The position numbers and the translations under genes were made by a program. Of a DNA stretch of 64,000 bases, positions 26,275 through 33,926 are shown piece after piece. How positions within the stretch are numbered: position 1 is the first letter of the stretch; every line of letters starts with the position of its first letter. The notes under the pieces were generated by a model. The model was given only the letters and a program-made list of their open reading frames with translations, did no database searches and had not been told where the DNA came from. This stretch comes from Streptomyces barringtoniae (GTDB lineage: Bacteria > Actinomycetota > Actinomycetes > Streptomycetales > Streptomycetaceae): contig NZ_JAJHNP010000008.1 of NCBI RefSeq assembly GCF_020819595.1, positions 124,001 to 188,000 of the forward strand. Direction: 5' to 3'.

Positions 26275-27795
26275 TCAGCCGGCGAACCAGCGCACGGGCT
26301 TCGGCGCGAGGTTCTGGTAGACGTGCTTGGCCTCGCGGTACTCGGCGAGTCCGGCGGGCCCCAGCTCGCGGCCGGTACCGCTGCGGCCGAAGCCGCCCCA
26401 CTCCGCCTGCGGCAGGTAGGGGTGGAAGTCGTTGATCCAGACGGTGCCGTGGCGCAGCCGGCCGGCGACGCGGCGGGCCTTGCCGGGGTCGGTGGTCCAC
26501 ACGGCGCCGGCGAGGCCGTACTCGGTGTCGTTGGCGAGGAGGACGGCTTCCTCCTCGGTGCGGAAGGTCTCGACGGTGAGGAGCGGGCCGAAGACCTCCT
26601 CGCGGACGACCTTCATCTCGCGGTGGCAGGCGTCGAGGACGGTCGGCTCGTAGAAGTAGCCGGACTCCGGACGGTCCTCACCGGGCTCCGGCCGCTTGCC
26701 GCCGCAGCGCAGTACGGCGCCTTCTGCCAGCGCGGAGGCAACGTACGCCTCGACCTTGGCACGCTGCTGCTCGGAGACGAGCGGGCCGCACTCGACGCCG
26801 TCCGCGGTGCCGCGGCCGAGCCTGATCTTCCGTGCGCGGCGGGCGAGTTCGGCGACGAAACGGTCCCTGATCGATTCCTCGACGATGAGGCGCGCGCCGG
26901 CCGAACAGACCTGGCCGCTGTGGATGAAGGCGGCGTTGAGGGCCTGGTCGACGGCGGTGTCGAAGCCTTCCTCGGTGGCGCAGGCGTCGGCGAAGACGAC
27001 GTTGGGGTTCTTGCCGCCGAGTTCGAGGGCGACCTTCTTCACGGTCGGGGCGGCGGCCTGGGCCACCTTGGTGCCGCTGGCCAGGCCGCCGGTGAAGGAG
27101 ACCAGGTCGACGTCGGGGTGCTCGGCGAGGCGGGCGCCCACGGTGTGGCCGGGGCCGGTGACGAGGTTGGCCACGCCTGCGGGCAGTCCGGCCTCCGCCA
27201 GCAGCTCGATCAGCGCGACGGTGGTCATCGGGGTGATCTCGCTGGGCTTGATCACGAAGGTGTTGCCGGCGGCGAGCGCCGGGGCGATCTTCCAGCTGGC
27301 CTGCAGGAGCGGGTAGTTCCAGGGGGTGATCAGCGCGCAGACGCCGACCGGCTCGTGCACGACGACGCTGTGGATGTCGGGGGAGCCCGCGTCCACGACC
27401 CGGCCCGGCGCCTCGGCGGCGACCAGGTCGGCGAAGTAGCGGAAGGCGTCGGCGACGCAGTCGATGTCGATCCGGCCCTCCTCGACGGTCTTGCCCGCGT
27501 CCCGGCTCTCCAGCAGGCCGAGTTCCTCGCGGTCACGCACCAGGAGGTCGGCGGCGCGGCGCAGCAGGGCGGCGCGTTCGGCGACCGGGGTGTGCGGCCA
27601 GGGGCCGTGGTCGAAGGCCTGCCGCGCCGCGGCGACCGCGCGCTCGGCGTCCTTCTCGTCGCCCTCGGCGACCACGGCGAACGGCCGGGCGTCCGCGGGG
27701 TCGAGGATCTCGCGCGTCGCGCCGGAGATCCCTGCCAGCCACTCGCCTCCCGCGTGGATGGTCGCCTGGGCCTGTCGTGCCGTTGTGTCCGCCAT
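26275..27795 (-). CDS. Aldehyde dehydrogenase, probable betaine-aldehyde dehydrogenase (BetB-like)
   Basis: This 506-aa NAD(P)-dependent aldehyde dehydrogenase has the general-base Glu in VALELGGKNPNVVFADA, the catalytic Cys in FIHSGQVCSAGARLIVEE, and the cofactor segment ITPWNYPLLQASWKIAPALAAG. These family features fit betaine-aldehyde dehydrogenase, making glycine betaine as osmoprotectant. ATG 27795 has GGAAGG upstream; a longer frame to 27849 has no ribosome site. It is the first gene of the five-gene operon, so the promoter should lie in the AT-richer gap to its right. Confidence 0.88.
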   Translation of the reverse strand: MADTTARQAQATIHAGGEWLAGISGATREILDPADARPFAVVAEGDEKDAERAVAAARQAFDHGPWPHTPVAERAALLRRAADLLVRDREELGLLESRDAGKTVEEGRIDIDCVADAFRYFADLVAAEAPGRVVDAGSPDIHSVVVHEPVGVCALITPWNYPLLQASWKIAPALAAGNTFVIKPSEITPMTTVALIELLAEAGLPAGVANLVTGPGHTVGARLAEHPDVDLVSFTGGLASGTKVAQAAAPTVKKVALELGGKNPNVVFADACATEEGFDTAVDQALNAAFIHSGQVCSAGARLIVEESIRDRFVAELARRARKIRLGRGTADGVECGPLVSEQQRAKVEAYVASALAEGAVLRCGGKRPEPGEDRPESGYFYEPTVLDACHREMKVVREEVFGPLLTVETFRTEEEAVLLANDTEYGLAGAVWTTDPGKARRVAGRLRHGTVWINDFHPYLPQAEWGGFGRSGTGRELGPAGLAEYREAKHVYQNLAPKPVRWFAG

Positions 27796-28110
27796 GTTCG
27801 GTGTTGCCTTCCGTTCCTGATCCATGCCCCTGTGTGACATGCGTGTCACGCTCGGGGACCGTCGCCGCCTGCCCAGGACCGGCGTCCCGCATGCGTGATC
27901 GAGGCCCGAAAGTGCGCGGTGTCACATCGACCCGCACCCGATCATCAACATCCCGGCCATTTGATTCGAGTATTCACGGAATACAATTGGCCGCGCATTT
28001 ATAATTCCTTCGATCACGCGTCAACGGGGACTCAATAGTCCCCACTTCCGGGTCACCGCATTCCCCCGAATGCCCCAGAGCCCACCTCCACCGGTGGTCG
28101 TTAGCTGACC
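27796..28110. promoter_or_regulatory. 315-base intergenic region with several palindromes, AT-richer than average
   Basis: This region is upstream of the betaine operon (leftward) and of a small rightward ORF. It holds GTATTC-ACG-GAATAC (27970-27984), a GGGGACT/AGTCCCC hairpin with CAAT loop (28026-28043) and CCACCGGTGG (28088-28097). The stretch around 27940-28020 is clearly richer in A/T than its surroundings and probably contains promoters. No gene is recognised in it. Confidence 0.5.
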
Positions 28111-28284
28111 GTGATGCGATTGGACTGGCTCACGGCCGAGGATCATACGACGACCATGCTGCGCTGGGGCGTGGAGGCGGATCTCACCTCGTGCTCGGAC
28201 CTTCTCGACGATTTCCTGAAAAAAATCAACACCATGGAAAATGAATATCGGCGGACGATGGCGGCTCTGTACAGGGCGTACTGA
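28111..28284 (+). CDS. Small hypothetical protein, 57 aa
   Basis: An open frame from GTG 28111 (or ATG 28114) to TGA 28282-28284 gives a hydrophilic peptide beginning MRLDWLTAEDHTTT and ending YRRTMAALYRAY. It contains a Leu/Asp-rich helix (CSDLLDDFLKKINTMENEY) that could be amphipathic. It is followed by GGAGG and the DUF2637 gene 24 bases later on the same strand, which suggests a two-gene unit. No family is recognised, and no good ribosome site precedes the start. Confidence 0.4.
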   Translation: MMRLDWLTAEDHTTTMLRWGVEADLTSCSDLLDDFLKKINTMENEYRRTMAALYRAY

Positions 28285-28307
28285 GGCGGGGGTACGGAGG
28301 TAAACCG

Positions 28308-28919
28308 ATGGACACCTGGAACATCCCGGAACCGGACATCGCGCCGAACGACTGGGACCCCGTCGAGGAACTGGCCCAGATACTGTCCACGCCGACCAGC
28401 GTCAGCCCCGTCGCCACCCCCCTGGACCTGCCGCACCCGCGCAGGGTCAGCCGCCGCCGGCTCCGGCAGGACCATCTGCTCGACGGCGGCCGGCGCGTCA
28501 CCCACATCACGCTGCTGATCGCGACGGTGTCCGTGTGCGCGGTGTGCATGCTGGGCTGGTCCGTCTGCTATTCCTACGGACAGCTGCGCGAAATCGCCTC
28601 GTCGGTGCTGCCGTCGGGACTGGCGCAGTGCTGGCCGCTGACGGTGTACGGGCCGTGGTTCGTGGCCGCCCTCTCCGTCCTGCGGGCCACCGCTCAGCGC
28701 CGCAGTGCGCGCCGGTCCTGGTGCGTCGTGCTGGCCGCTTCCGCGATGGCCGTGGCGCTGTGCGTCAGCCACTCGTCGCATGCGCTGCTCTCGTTAGTGA
28801 TCTTCGGGATTCCGCCGGTCACCGCCCTGGTGTGTTTCTGGGAACTCGTCGGCCAGATCTCGGCCAGGAGCCGTCCCCGGCACGCCACGCACAGCGATCC
28901 GCCGGACTCCACACCGTGA
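28308..28919 (+). CDS. DUF2637-type membrane protein with a TTA codon
   Basis: This 203-aa protein has an N-terminal polar region of about 65 residues, then four hydrophobic segments, including THITLLIATVSVCAVCMLGW, LTVYGPWFVAALSVLRA and LLSLVIFGIPPVTALVCFWE, as in DUF2637/SpdB-like proteins. DUF2637 members are common in Streptomyces plasmids and integrative elements (spread proteins) but also occur on chromosomes. Leu in HALLSL is encoded by TTA at 28794-28796 in frame, the rare codon read by the bldA tRNA. GGAGG lies 7 bases before ATG 28308. Confidence 0.7.
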   Translation: MDTWNIPEPDIAPNDWDPVEELAQILSTPTSVSPVATPLDLPHPRRVSRRRLRQDHLLDGGRRVTHITLLIATVSVCAVCMLGWSVCYSYGQLREIASSVLPSGLAQCWPLTVYGPWFVAALSVLRATAQRRSARRSWCVVLAASAMAVALCVSHSSHALLSLVIFGIPPVTALVCFWELVGQISARSRPRHATHSDPPDSTP

Positions 28920-28957
28920 GACCGGGCCGTCGGTGCCGTGGACGCGACGGAGGTCTC

Positions 28958-28969
28958 TGACTACAGTCA
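28958..28969. promoter_or_regulatory. Operator-like palindrome 1 of the MarR-GNAT gene
   Basis: TGAC-TACA-GTCA, just upstream of ATG 28974. It matches the TTGAC-N4-GTCAA style of the second site 27 bases downstream (centre to centre), suggesting autoregulation by the MarR domain. Confidence 0.55.
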
Positions 28970-28973
28970 AGGA

Positions 28974-29897
28974 ATGGCATCCTTTGACCAGAGTCAAAGA
29001 CCGCCGGTCCAGGCGGAGGACGTGGCCGCCTTCCGCCGCTTCAACCGGTACTTCACCCGCCGCATCGGCGTCCTGGACGACCACTACCTCGGGCAGGACC
29101 GTCCGCTCGGCGAGGCCCGGCTGCTGTTCGAGATCGGCGAGGGCGCGTCCCTGCGGGAGCTGCGCCGGCGGCTCGGTCTGGACGCCGGTTACCTGAGCCG
29201 GATGACGAAGGCCCTTCAGGCGCAGGGCTTGGTCCGGCTCGTGGTGCCGGCGCACGACAACCGGCTGCGGCTGGTCGAGCCGACCCCGGCCGGCCGCGCC
29301 GAGGTCGCCGAGCAGCAACGCCGGGCGGACGCCCTCGCCGCCGGTCTCCTCGAAGGCCTCGGCCCCGCCCAGCGGGCCGAGCTGACCGCCGCCATGGCGA
29401 CCGCGGAGCGGCTGCTTCGGCTGGCCGGGATCACCGTGGAGACCGTCGACGGCGCCTCGGCCGACGCGCGGGCCTGCCTGGACGCCTACGCGGCGGACAT
29501 CGACGCGCGCTTCCCCGAGGGCTACGACAAGGCGGCCCTGGTACGCCCCGAGGAGGTGACCGGCGACGCCGGCGCCTTCCTGGTGGCGTACGAGGAGCAG
29601 CGCCCGGTGGGCTGCGGGGCCCTCAGACGCCTCGCCCCCGGGGTCGGCGAGATCCGGCATGTGTGGGTGCACCCCGAGGCGCGCCGGCTGGGGCTCGCGC
29701 GGCGGCTGCTGGCGGGGCTGGAGCAGGCGGCGCTGGCGCGCGGCCTGGCGGTCGTACGCCTGGACACGCACGCCGTGCTCACCGAGGCGCAGGCGATGTA
29801 CCGGGCGTGCGGGTACGCGGAGATCCCGCGCTACAACGACGACGTCTACGGCGGCCACTGGTTCGAGAAGCGGCTACGCGCCGAGGACGGCGCCTGA
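28974..29897 (+). CDS. MarR family regulator fused to GNAT acetyltransferase
   Basis: This 307-aa protein has an N-terminal MarR winged helix (FRRFNRYFTRRIGVLDDHYL, LGLDAGYLSRMTKALQAQGLV, residues about 15-150) and a C-terminal GNAT fold with EIRHVWVHPEARRLGLARRL (acetyl-CoA loop, residues about 220-290). Both domains look complete. ATG 28974 lies between two palindromes; alternatives are GTG 28938 and GTG 29022. The 3' end overlaps the convergent LysR gene by 24 bases. Such fusions may couple ligand acetylation to regulation; targets are unknown. Confidence 0.88.
   Translation: MASFDQSQRPPVQAEDVAAFRRFNRYFTRRIGVLDDHYLGQDRPLGEARLLFEIGEGASLRELRRRLGLDAGYLSRMTKALQAQGLVRLVVPAHDNRLRLVEPTPAGRAEVAEQQRRADALAAGLLEGLGPAQRAELTAAMATAERLLRLAGITVETVDGASADARACLDAYAADIDARFPEGYDKAALVRPEEVTGDAGAFLVAYEEQRPVGCGALRRLAPGVGEIRHVWVHPEARRLGLARRLLAGLEQAALARGLAVVRLDTHAVLTEAQAMYRACGYAEIPRYNDDVYGGHWFEKRLRAEDGA
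28982..28999. promoter_or_regulatory. Operator-like palindrome 2, inside the start of the MarR-GNAT gene
   Basis: CTTTGAC-CAGA-GTCAAAG is a perfect 7-base-arm inverted repeat starting 8 bases after the predicted ATG. Its half-sites are the same as those of palindrome 1. A dimeric MarR protein would fit such sites. Confidence 0.6.
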
Positions 29898-30800
29898 CAC
29901 CTCGGTCATCAACTCCCGTACACAGCCGCGCAGCCAGGCGTGGGCGGGGTCGGCGTCGTGCCGGGGGTGCCAGGCGAAACCCACCTCGACCGCGGGCAGC
30001 GGCAGCGGGATCTCGAAGGTGACCAGGCCGAGGGAGTCGGCCATCGGGCGGCTGTAGGTGGTGATCAGCCCGATCAGGTCGGTCTCGCGCAGCACGAACA
30101 GCGAGGCCGGGTAGGTGCCGACGCTGCCCACCACCCGGCGGGCGAGACCGAGTTCGGCCAGGGCGTCGTCGATCGGACCGCGTTGCCTGCCGCGCCGGGA
30201 GACGACGAGATGACCGGCCTCCCCGGCGAACCGCCCGGGCGTCAACTCCCCGTCGAGCAGCGGGTGTCCGGGCCGTACGACGCCCAGCATGCGCTCCTCG
30301 TACACCGTCTCCCGGTGCACCTCGGGCGCGGTCGTGTCGATCACCCCGACCTCCAGGTCTGCGGTGCCCTGGCGCAGGAGCGGGACGTCCACATGGCTCT
30401 CGGACAGGAAGCGCAGCCGGATGCCGGGGGCCTCGCGGGCGGCGCGGGCGAAGAGGGCGGCGCCGTGGGTGGCGGCGATCGCGTCGTGGCCGAGGATCGT
30501 GAAGGTGCGGGAGACCGTCCGCACGTCGGTGTCGCGGCCCGGCGCGAACAGGGCCCGGGCGCGCTCCACCACCGCGCTCACCTCGGCCCGTACGGCCAGC
30601 GCGTGCGGAGTGGGCACCATCCGGCGTCCGGCGCGCACCAGGACCGGATCGCCGAGCGCCTTGCGGATCCGGCCGAGGGTACGGCTCATGGCGGGTTCGG
30701 ACAGATGCAGCCGGTGGGCGGCGCCCTGCACGCTCTGTTCCTCCAGCAGCACCTCCAGCGCGACCAGCAGGTTCAGGTCGAGTCCGGCGGATTGCGTCAT
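29874..30800 (-). CDS. LysR family transcriptional regulator
   Basis: This 308-aa regulator has the N-terminal helix-turn-helix LDLNLLVALEVLLEEQSVQ, then AAHRLHLSEPAMSRTLGRIR, and a C-terminal periplasmic-binding-like effector domain (LEVGVIDTTAPEVHRE and later segments). It is divergent from the MFS exporter gene with a 102-base gap, the classic LysR arrangement for controlling the neighbour in response to an exported or related compound. It converges on and slightly overlaps the MarR-GNAT gene. Confidence 0.9.
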   Translation of the reverse strand: MTQSAGLDLNLLVALEVLLEEQSVQGAAHRLHLSEPAMSRTLGRIRKALGDPVLVRAGRRMVPTPHALAVRAEVSAVVERARALFAPGRDTDVRTVSRTFTILGHDAIAATHGAALFARAAREAPGIRLRFLSESHVDVPLLRQGTADLEVGVIDTTAPEVHRETVYEERMLGVVRPGHPLLDGELTPGRFAGEAGHLVVSRRGRQRGPIDDALAELGLARRVVGSVGTYPASLFVLRETDLIGLITTYSRPMADSLGLVTFEIPLPLPAVEVGFAWHPRHDADPAHAWLRGCVRELMTEVSGAVLGA

Positions 30801-30902
30801 GTGCAGGAATCCCTTGCAAAGGTTGCACTGGAAAGCAGGTCACCGGCGAGCCTACGGTGAGGGCGCATCCCACACCACCCACCGAAGCTCCCGGGAGGAG
30901 CC

Positions 30903-32339
30903 GTGCCCACGCACGCCCTGAAACGCCCCGTCCTGCTCGCGCTGTGCGCCTGCGTCCTGGTCGCGCAGAGCATGGTCGCCGCCATCAACCTCCTCATCCC
31001 GCAGCTGAGTTCGTCGTCCCTGCACCCCTCGCACACCGAGATCCTGTGGACCGTCGACGCCTACGTCATCGTCTTCGCGGGCCTGCTCGTCCCGGCCGGC
31101 GCGCTCGGCGACCGGTACGGCCGCAAGGGCGCCCTGCTCGCCGGGCTCGCCCTGTTCGCGGCGGGCGCCGCCACCAGCGCGCTCGCGACCGGCCCGGCCG
31201 TCCTGATAGCCGGGCGTGGACTGTCCGGCGCCGGAGCGGCCCTGATCACCCCGGCCACCCTCTCGATCCTGATGCAGCTGTCCGCACCCGAGCACCGGGC
31301 CCGCTCGATGGGCGCCTGGACCCTGTCGATCGGCCTGGGCGGCGCGGCCGGCAACCTGGGCGGCGGCCTGGCCGGGCAGTTCCTCACCTGGCGCGCCCTG
31401 TTCGCGGTGATGGTCCCGCTCGCCGCCGTCCTGGCGGTGGCCGTCTCGGCCACGGTCCCGCGCACCGAACGCTCCGCCCGGAGCAGCCCCGACCCCCTCG
31501 GCACCCTGCTGCTGACGGCGGGCCTGGTGGCGGTCCTGTTCGGCATCATCGAGGGCCCGACGTACGGCTGGACCTCCGCACGCATCCTGGGCGCCTTCGC
31601 ATCGGGCGCGCTGCTGATCGCCGCCTTCACCCTGCACGCCCTGCGCTCGGCGGCCCCCCTCTTCGACCCGCGGGTCTTCACCTCCGCACGGCTGCGGGCG
31701 GCCTCCCTCGGCACGGCCACCGGCTTCTTCGGCCTGTTCTCCCTGTTCTTCGTCAACTCGCAGTACCTGCAGGGCGTGAAAGGCTACGGCGCCGCCGTCA
31801 CCGGGGTGGCGATCATGCCCCTGGTCTTCGGGATGGCCGTGGCCCAGAAGCTGGCCACCCGCTGGGCCGGCCGCCCCCGCGCGGTCATCGGCACCGGTCT
31901 CGCCCTGATCGGCCTCGGCCTGCTCGGCGCGTCCACGGCCGACGCGGGCACACCGTACGCGGTGTTCGTCTGCTGGCTGCTGGTCATCTCGGCCGGCGCC
32001 GGGCTGTCCATGCCCGCGCTGACCGTCGGCGTGGTCACCTCCCTCCCGGCCCACCAGGCGGGCCTCGGCTCCGGTCTCGGCACCACGGCCCGCGAGACGG
32101 GCGCCGCGCTGGGCGTCGCCGTCACCGGCACGGTGCTGTCGGCCCACACGGACCTGCTCCACGGCATGGGGCCGGCGCTGCGGACGGTGGGGGTGGTGGT
32201 GCTGGGGGCAACGGCGCTGGTGGTGGCGGGATATGGAAGGCGCCCTGGAAAAAGGCGCCCCGAAGGGGCGCGGGGAACTGCGCGAGCAACCACGAGGGAC
32301 CCGCACCCGGCAACGACGTCCCAGCCCTACGGCCGATAG
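30903..32339 (+). CDS. MFS transporter, DHA2/QacA-like, with repeat-derived C-terminus
   Basis: This 478-aa drug-efflux-type transporter has about 14 hydrophobic segments, motif A GALGDRYGRKGALLAGLALF, and motif C GAGAALITPATLSIL. It begins at GTG 30903 with GGGAGGAG upstream. The last 35 residues or so (after VVAGYGRRPGKRR) are hydrophilic, rich in Arg, Thr and Pro, and are encoded by the REP-like element at 32255-32337, so the original stop was probably earlier. It is divergent from the LysR gene, its likely regulator. Confidence 0.87.
   Translation: MPTHALKRPVLLALCACVLVAQSMVAAINLLIPQLSSSSLHPSHTEILWTVDAYVIVFAGLLVPAGALGDRYGRKGALLAGLALFAAGAATSALATGPAVLIAGRGLSGAGAALITPATLSILMQLSAPEHRARSMGAWTLSIGLGGAAGNLGGGLAGQFLTWRALFAVMVPLAAVLAVAVSATVPRTERSARSSPDPLGTLLLTAGLVAVLFGIIEGPTYGWTSARILGAFASGALLIAAFTLHALRSAAPLFDPRVFTSARLRAASLGTATGFFGLFSLFFVNSQYLQGVKGYGAAVTGVAIMPLVFGMAVAQKLATRWAGRPRAVIGTGLALIGLGLLGASTADAGTPYAVFVCWLLVISAGAGLSMPALTVGVVTSLPAHQAGLGSGLGTTARETGAALGVAVTGTVLSAHTDLLHGMGPALRTVGVVVLGATALVVAGYGRRPGKRRPEGARGTARATTRDPHPATTSQPYGR
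32255..32337 (+). repeat. REP-like dispersed element, copy B
   Basis: It begins with a GCGCCCC-GAA-GGGGCGC hairpin (32255-32271), then GGGGAACTGCGCGAGCAACC and the tail to about 32337. It shares core and layout with copies A and C. It lies within the last codons of the MFS gene. Confidence 0.65.
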
Positions 32340-32352
32340 CCGCAAAAACACG

Positions 32353-32389
32353 TGGGCCCCGCTCCAGCAGAAAACCGGAGCGGGGCCCA
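32353..32389. terminator. Bidirectional terminator between MFS gene and mdh
   Basis: A perfect 13-base-arm inverted repeat (TGGGCCCCGCTCC and GGAGCGGGGCCCA) has an 11-base loop containing AAAA. It lies between convergent genes, 14 bases after the MFS stop and 7 bases from the mdh stop. Confidence 0.8.
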
Positions 32390-32395
32390 AGGGGT

Positions 32396-33385
32396 TCAGA
32401 TCAGGCCGAGGCCGCGAACCGCCTCGCGCTCCTCCTCGAGCTCCTTGACGGACGCGTCGATGCGGGCGCGGGAGAACTCGTTGATGTCCAGGCCCTGGAC
32501 GATCTCGTACTTGCCGTCCTTGGTGGTGACCGGGAACGAGGAGATCAGGCCCTCCGGAACGCCGTAGGAGCCGTCCGACGGGATGCCCATGGAGGTCCAG
32601 TCGCCCTCGGCGGTGCCGTTGACCCAGGTGTACACGTGGTCGATCGCGGCGTTGGCGGCGGAGGCCGCGGAAGACGCACCGCGGGCCTCGATGATCGCGG
32701 CACCGCGCTTGGCGACGGTCGGGATGAAGTCCTCGGCCAGCCACTTCTCGTCGTTCACGACCTCGGCGGCGTTCTTGCCGGCGACCGTGGCGTGGAAGAT
32801 GTCCGGGTACTGGGTCGCGGAGTGGTTGCCCCAGATGGTCAGACGCCTGATGTCGGCGACCGTCGAACCCGTCTTCTTCGCGAGCTGCGTGAGCGCGCGG
32901 TTGTGGTCCAGGCGGGTCATCGCGGTGAAGCGCTCGGCCGGGACGTCCGGCGCGGCGGCCTGCGCGATGAGCGCGTTGGTGTTGGCCGGGTTGCCGACGA
33001 CCAGGACCTTGATGTCGTCCGCGGCGTGGTCGTTGATGGCCTTGCCCTGCGGCTTGAAGATGCCGCCGTTGGCCTCGAGGAGGTCGCCGCGCTCCATGCC
33101 CTTGGTGCGGGGCCGGGCACCGACCAGGAGGGCTACGTTGGCGCCGTCGAAGGCGACGTTCGGGTCGTCGGTGATGTCGATGCCCTGGAGCAGCGGGAAG
33201 GCGCAGTCGTCCAGCTCCATGGCCGTGCCCTCGGCGGCCTTGAGGGCGGGCGTGATCTCCAGGAGGCGCAGCTTGACCGGAACGTCCGCGCCGAGCAGCT
33301 GGCCGGAGGCGATGCGGAAGAGCAGGGCGTAACCGATCTGGCCGGCCGCGCCGGTGACGGTGACGTTCACGGGAGTGCGGGTCAT
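32396..33385 (-). CDS. mdh: Malate dehydrogenase
   Basis: This TCA-cycle enzyme oxidises malate to oxaloacetate with NAD, 329 aa, of the cytosolic-type (group 2) bacterial family. The nucleotide site is VTGAAGQIGYALLFRI; VGARPRTKGMERGDLL and VGNPANTNAL are typical. The catalytic His is in TIWGNHSATQYPD and the Arg in RLDHNRALTQL. GGAGAA precedes ATG 33385. A perfect 30-base palindrome lies 52 bases upstream of the start codon and may control it. Confidence 0.97.
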   Translation of the reverse strand: MTRTPVNVTVTGAAGQIGYALLFRIASGQLLGADVPVKLRLLEITPALKAAEGTAMELDDCAFPLLQGIDITDDPNVAFDGANVALLVGARPRTKGMERGDLLEANGGIFKPQGKAINDHAADDIKVLVVGNPANTNALIAQAAAPDVPAERFTAMTRLDHNRALTQLAKKTGSTVADIRRLTIWGNHSATQYPDIFHATVAGKNAAEVVNDEKWLAEDFIPTVAKRGAAIIEARGASSAASAANAAIDHVYTWVNGTAEGDWTSMGIPSDGSYGVPEGLISSFPVTTKDGKYEIVQGLDINEFSRARIDASVKELEEEREAVRGLGLI

Positions 33386-33926
33386 GGCGTTCTCCGTATG
33401 ACAGCTGGCGGTGGGGCGTCCCTGCCCCGGGCGGATGATCGATCTCTTGGCGTCAAGAGATCGATCCAGCGGTCAGGCTATCGCGCATCCGGCATGCGAG
33501 ACGCGCAGGGTCCTGTGGCTCACCCCACAAGTCGGAGGAGTGCCCGATTGAAGGGGCGGCCGCCCGTCCGGGAGAGGGGGGAGAGGACGGAGACGGCCGC
33601 CAGGTGGGGGTACCGGATCGCCGGACTCCCGTGGGGGTATTGGGCCGCGTGCCCAGAATCCGGCCCGCCATGCACCCGGCCCCGGAATTTCATCCTCCCG
33701 ATTTCCCGCACGCCGTCCACGCACGTCTTACGCACGGCGTACGGCGATGTGCCGTCCCGCGTCTGCCTTGTTGGAGCCGCCCCGTCGCCCGGATCGCCAC
33801 GGCCCGAGCGCGCTGTCGGGGCGCGCCGTGCCGGCCGGACCGACGGCGCCCGCCGCGTCTGCTTCCGGGGCGCCGCCTTGTCCGTAGCGCCCTGAGCGGT
33901 GCGCCTTGCCCGGTGCGCCGTTCGCC
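33386..33926. other. 541-base intergenic region upstream of mdh
   Basis: This stretch separates mdh from the XRE-DUF2690 gene on the same strand. It contains the mdh 5' palindrome (33437-33466). Several open frames here are shadows; none has a supported start or family. The left half probably holds the mdh promoter, and the right half is GC-rich with several direct GCGCC-type repeats. Confidence 0.5.
33437..33466. promoter_or_regulatory. Perfect 13-base-arm palindrome upstream of mdh
   Basis: GATCGATCTCTTG, then GCGT, then CAAGAGATCGATC. The arms are perfectly complementary. It could be a strong regulator site with core CTCTTG/CAAGAG or an RNA hairpin in the mdh leader. It sits 52 bases upstream of the start codon. 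Confidence 0.65.

Noticed and set aside
30852..33895. Long open frames on both strands over the LysR/MFS/mdh region
   Set aside because: They overlap MFS and mdh genes with clear motifs, and have no family features of their own.
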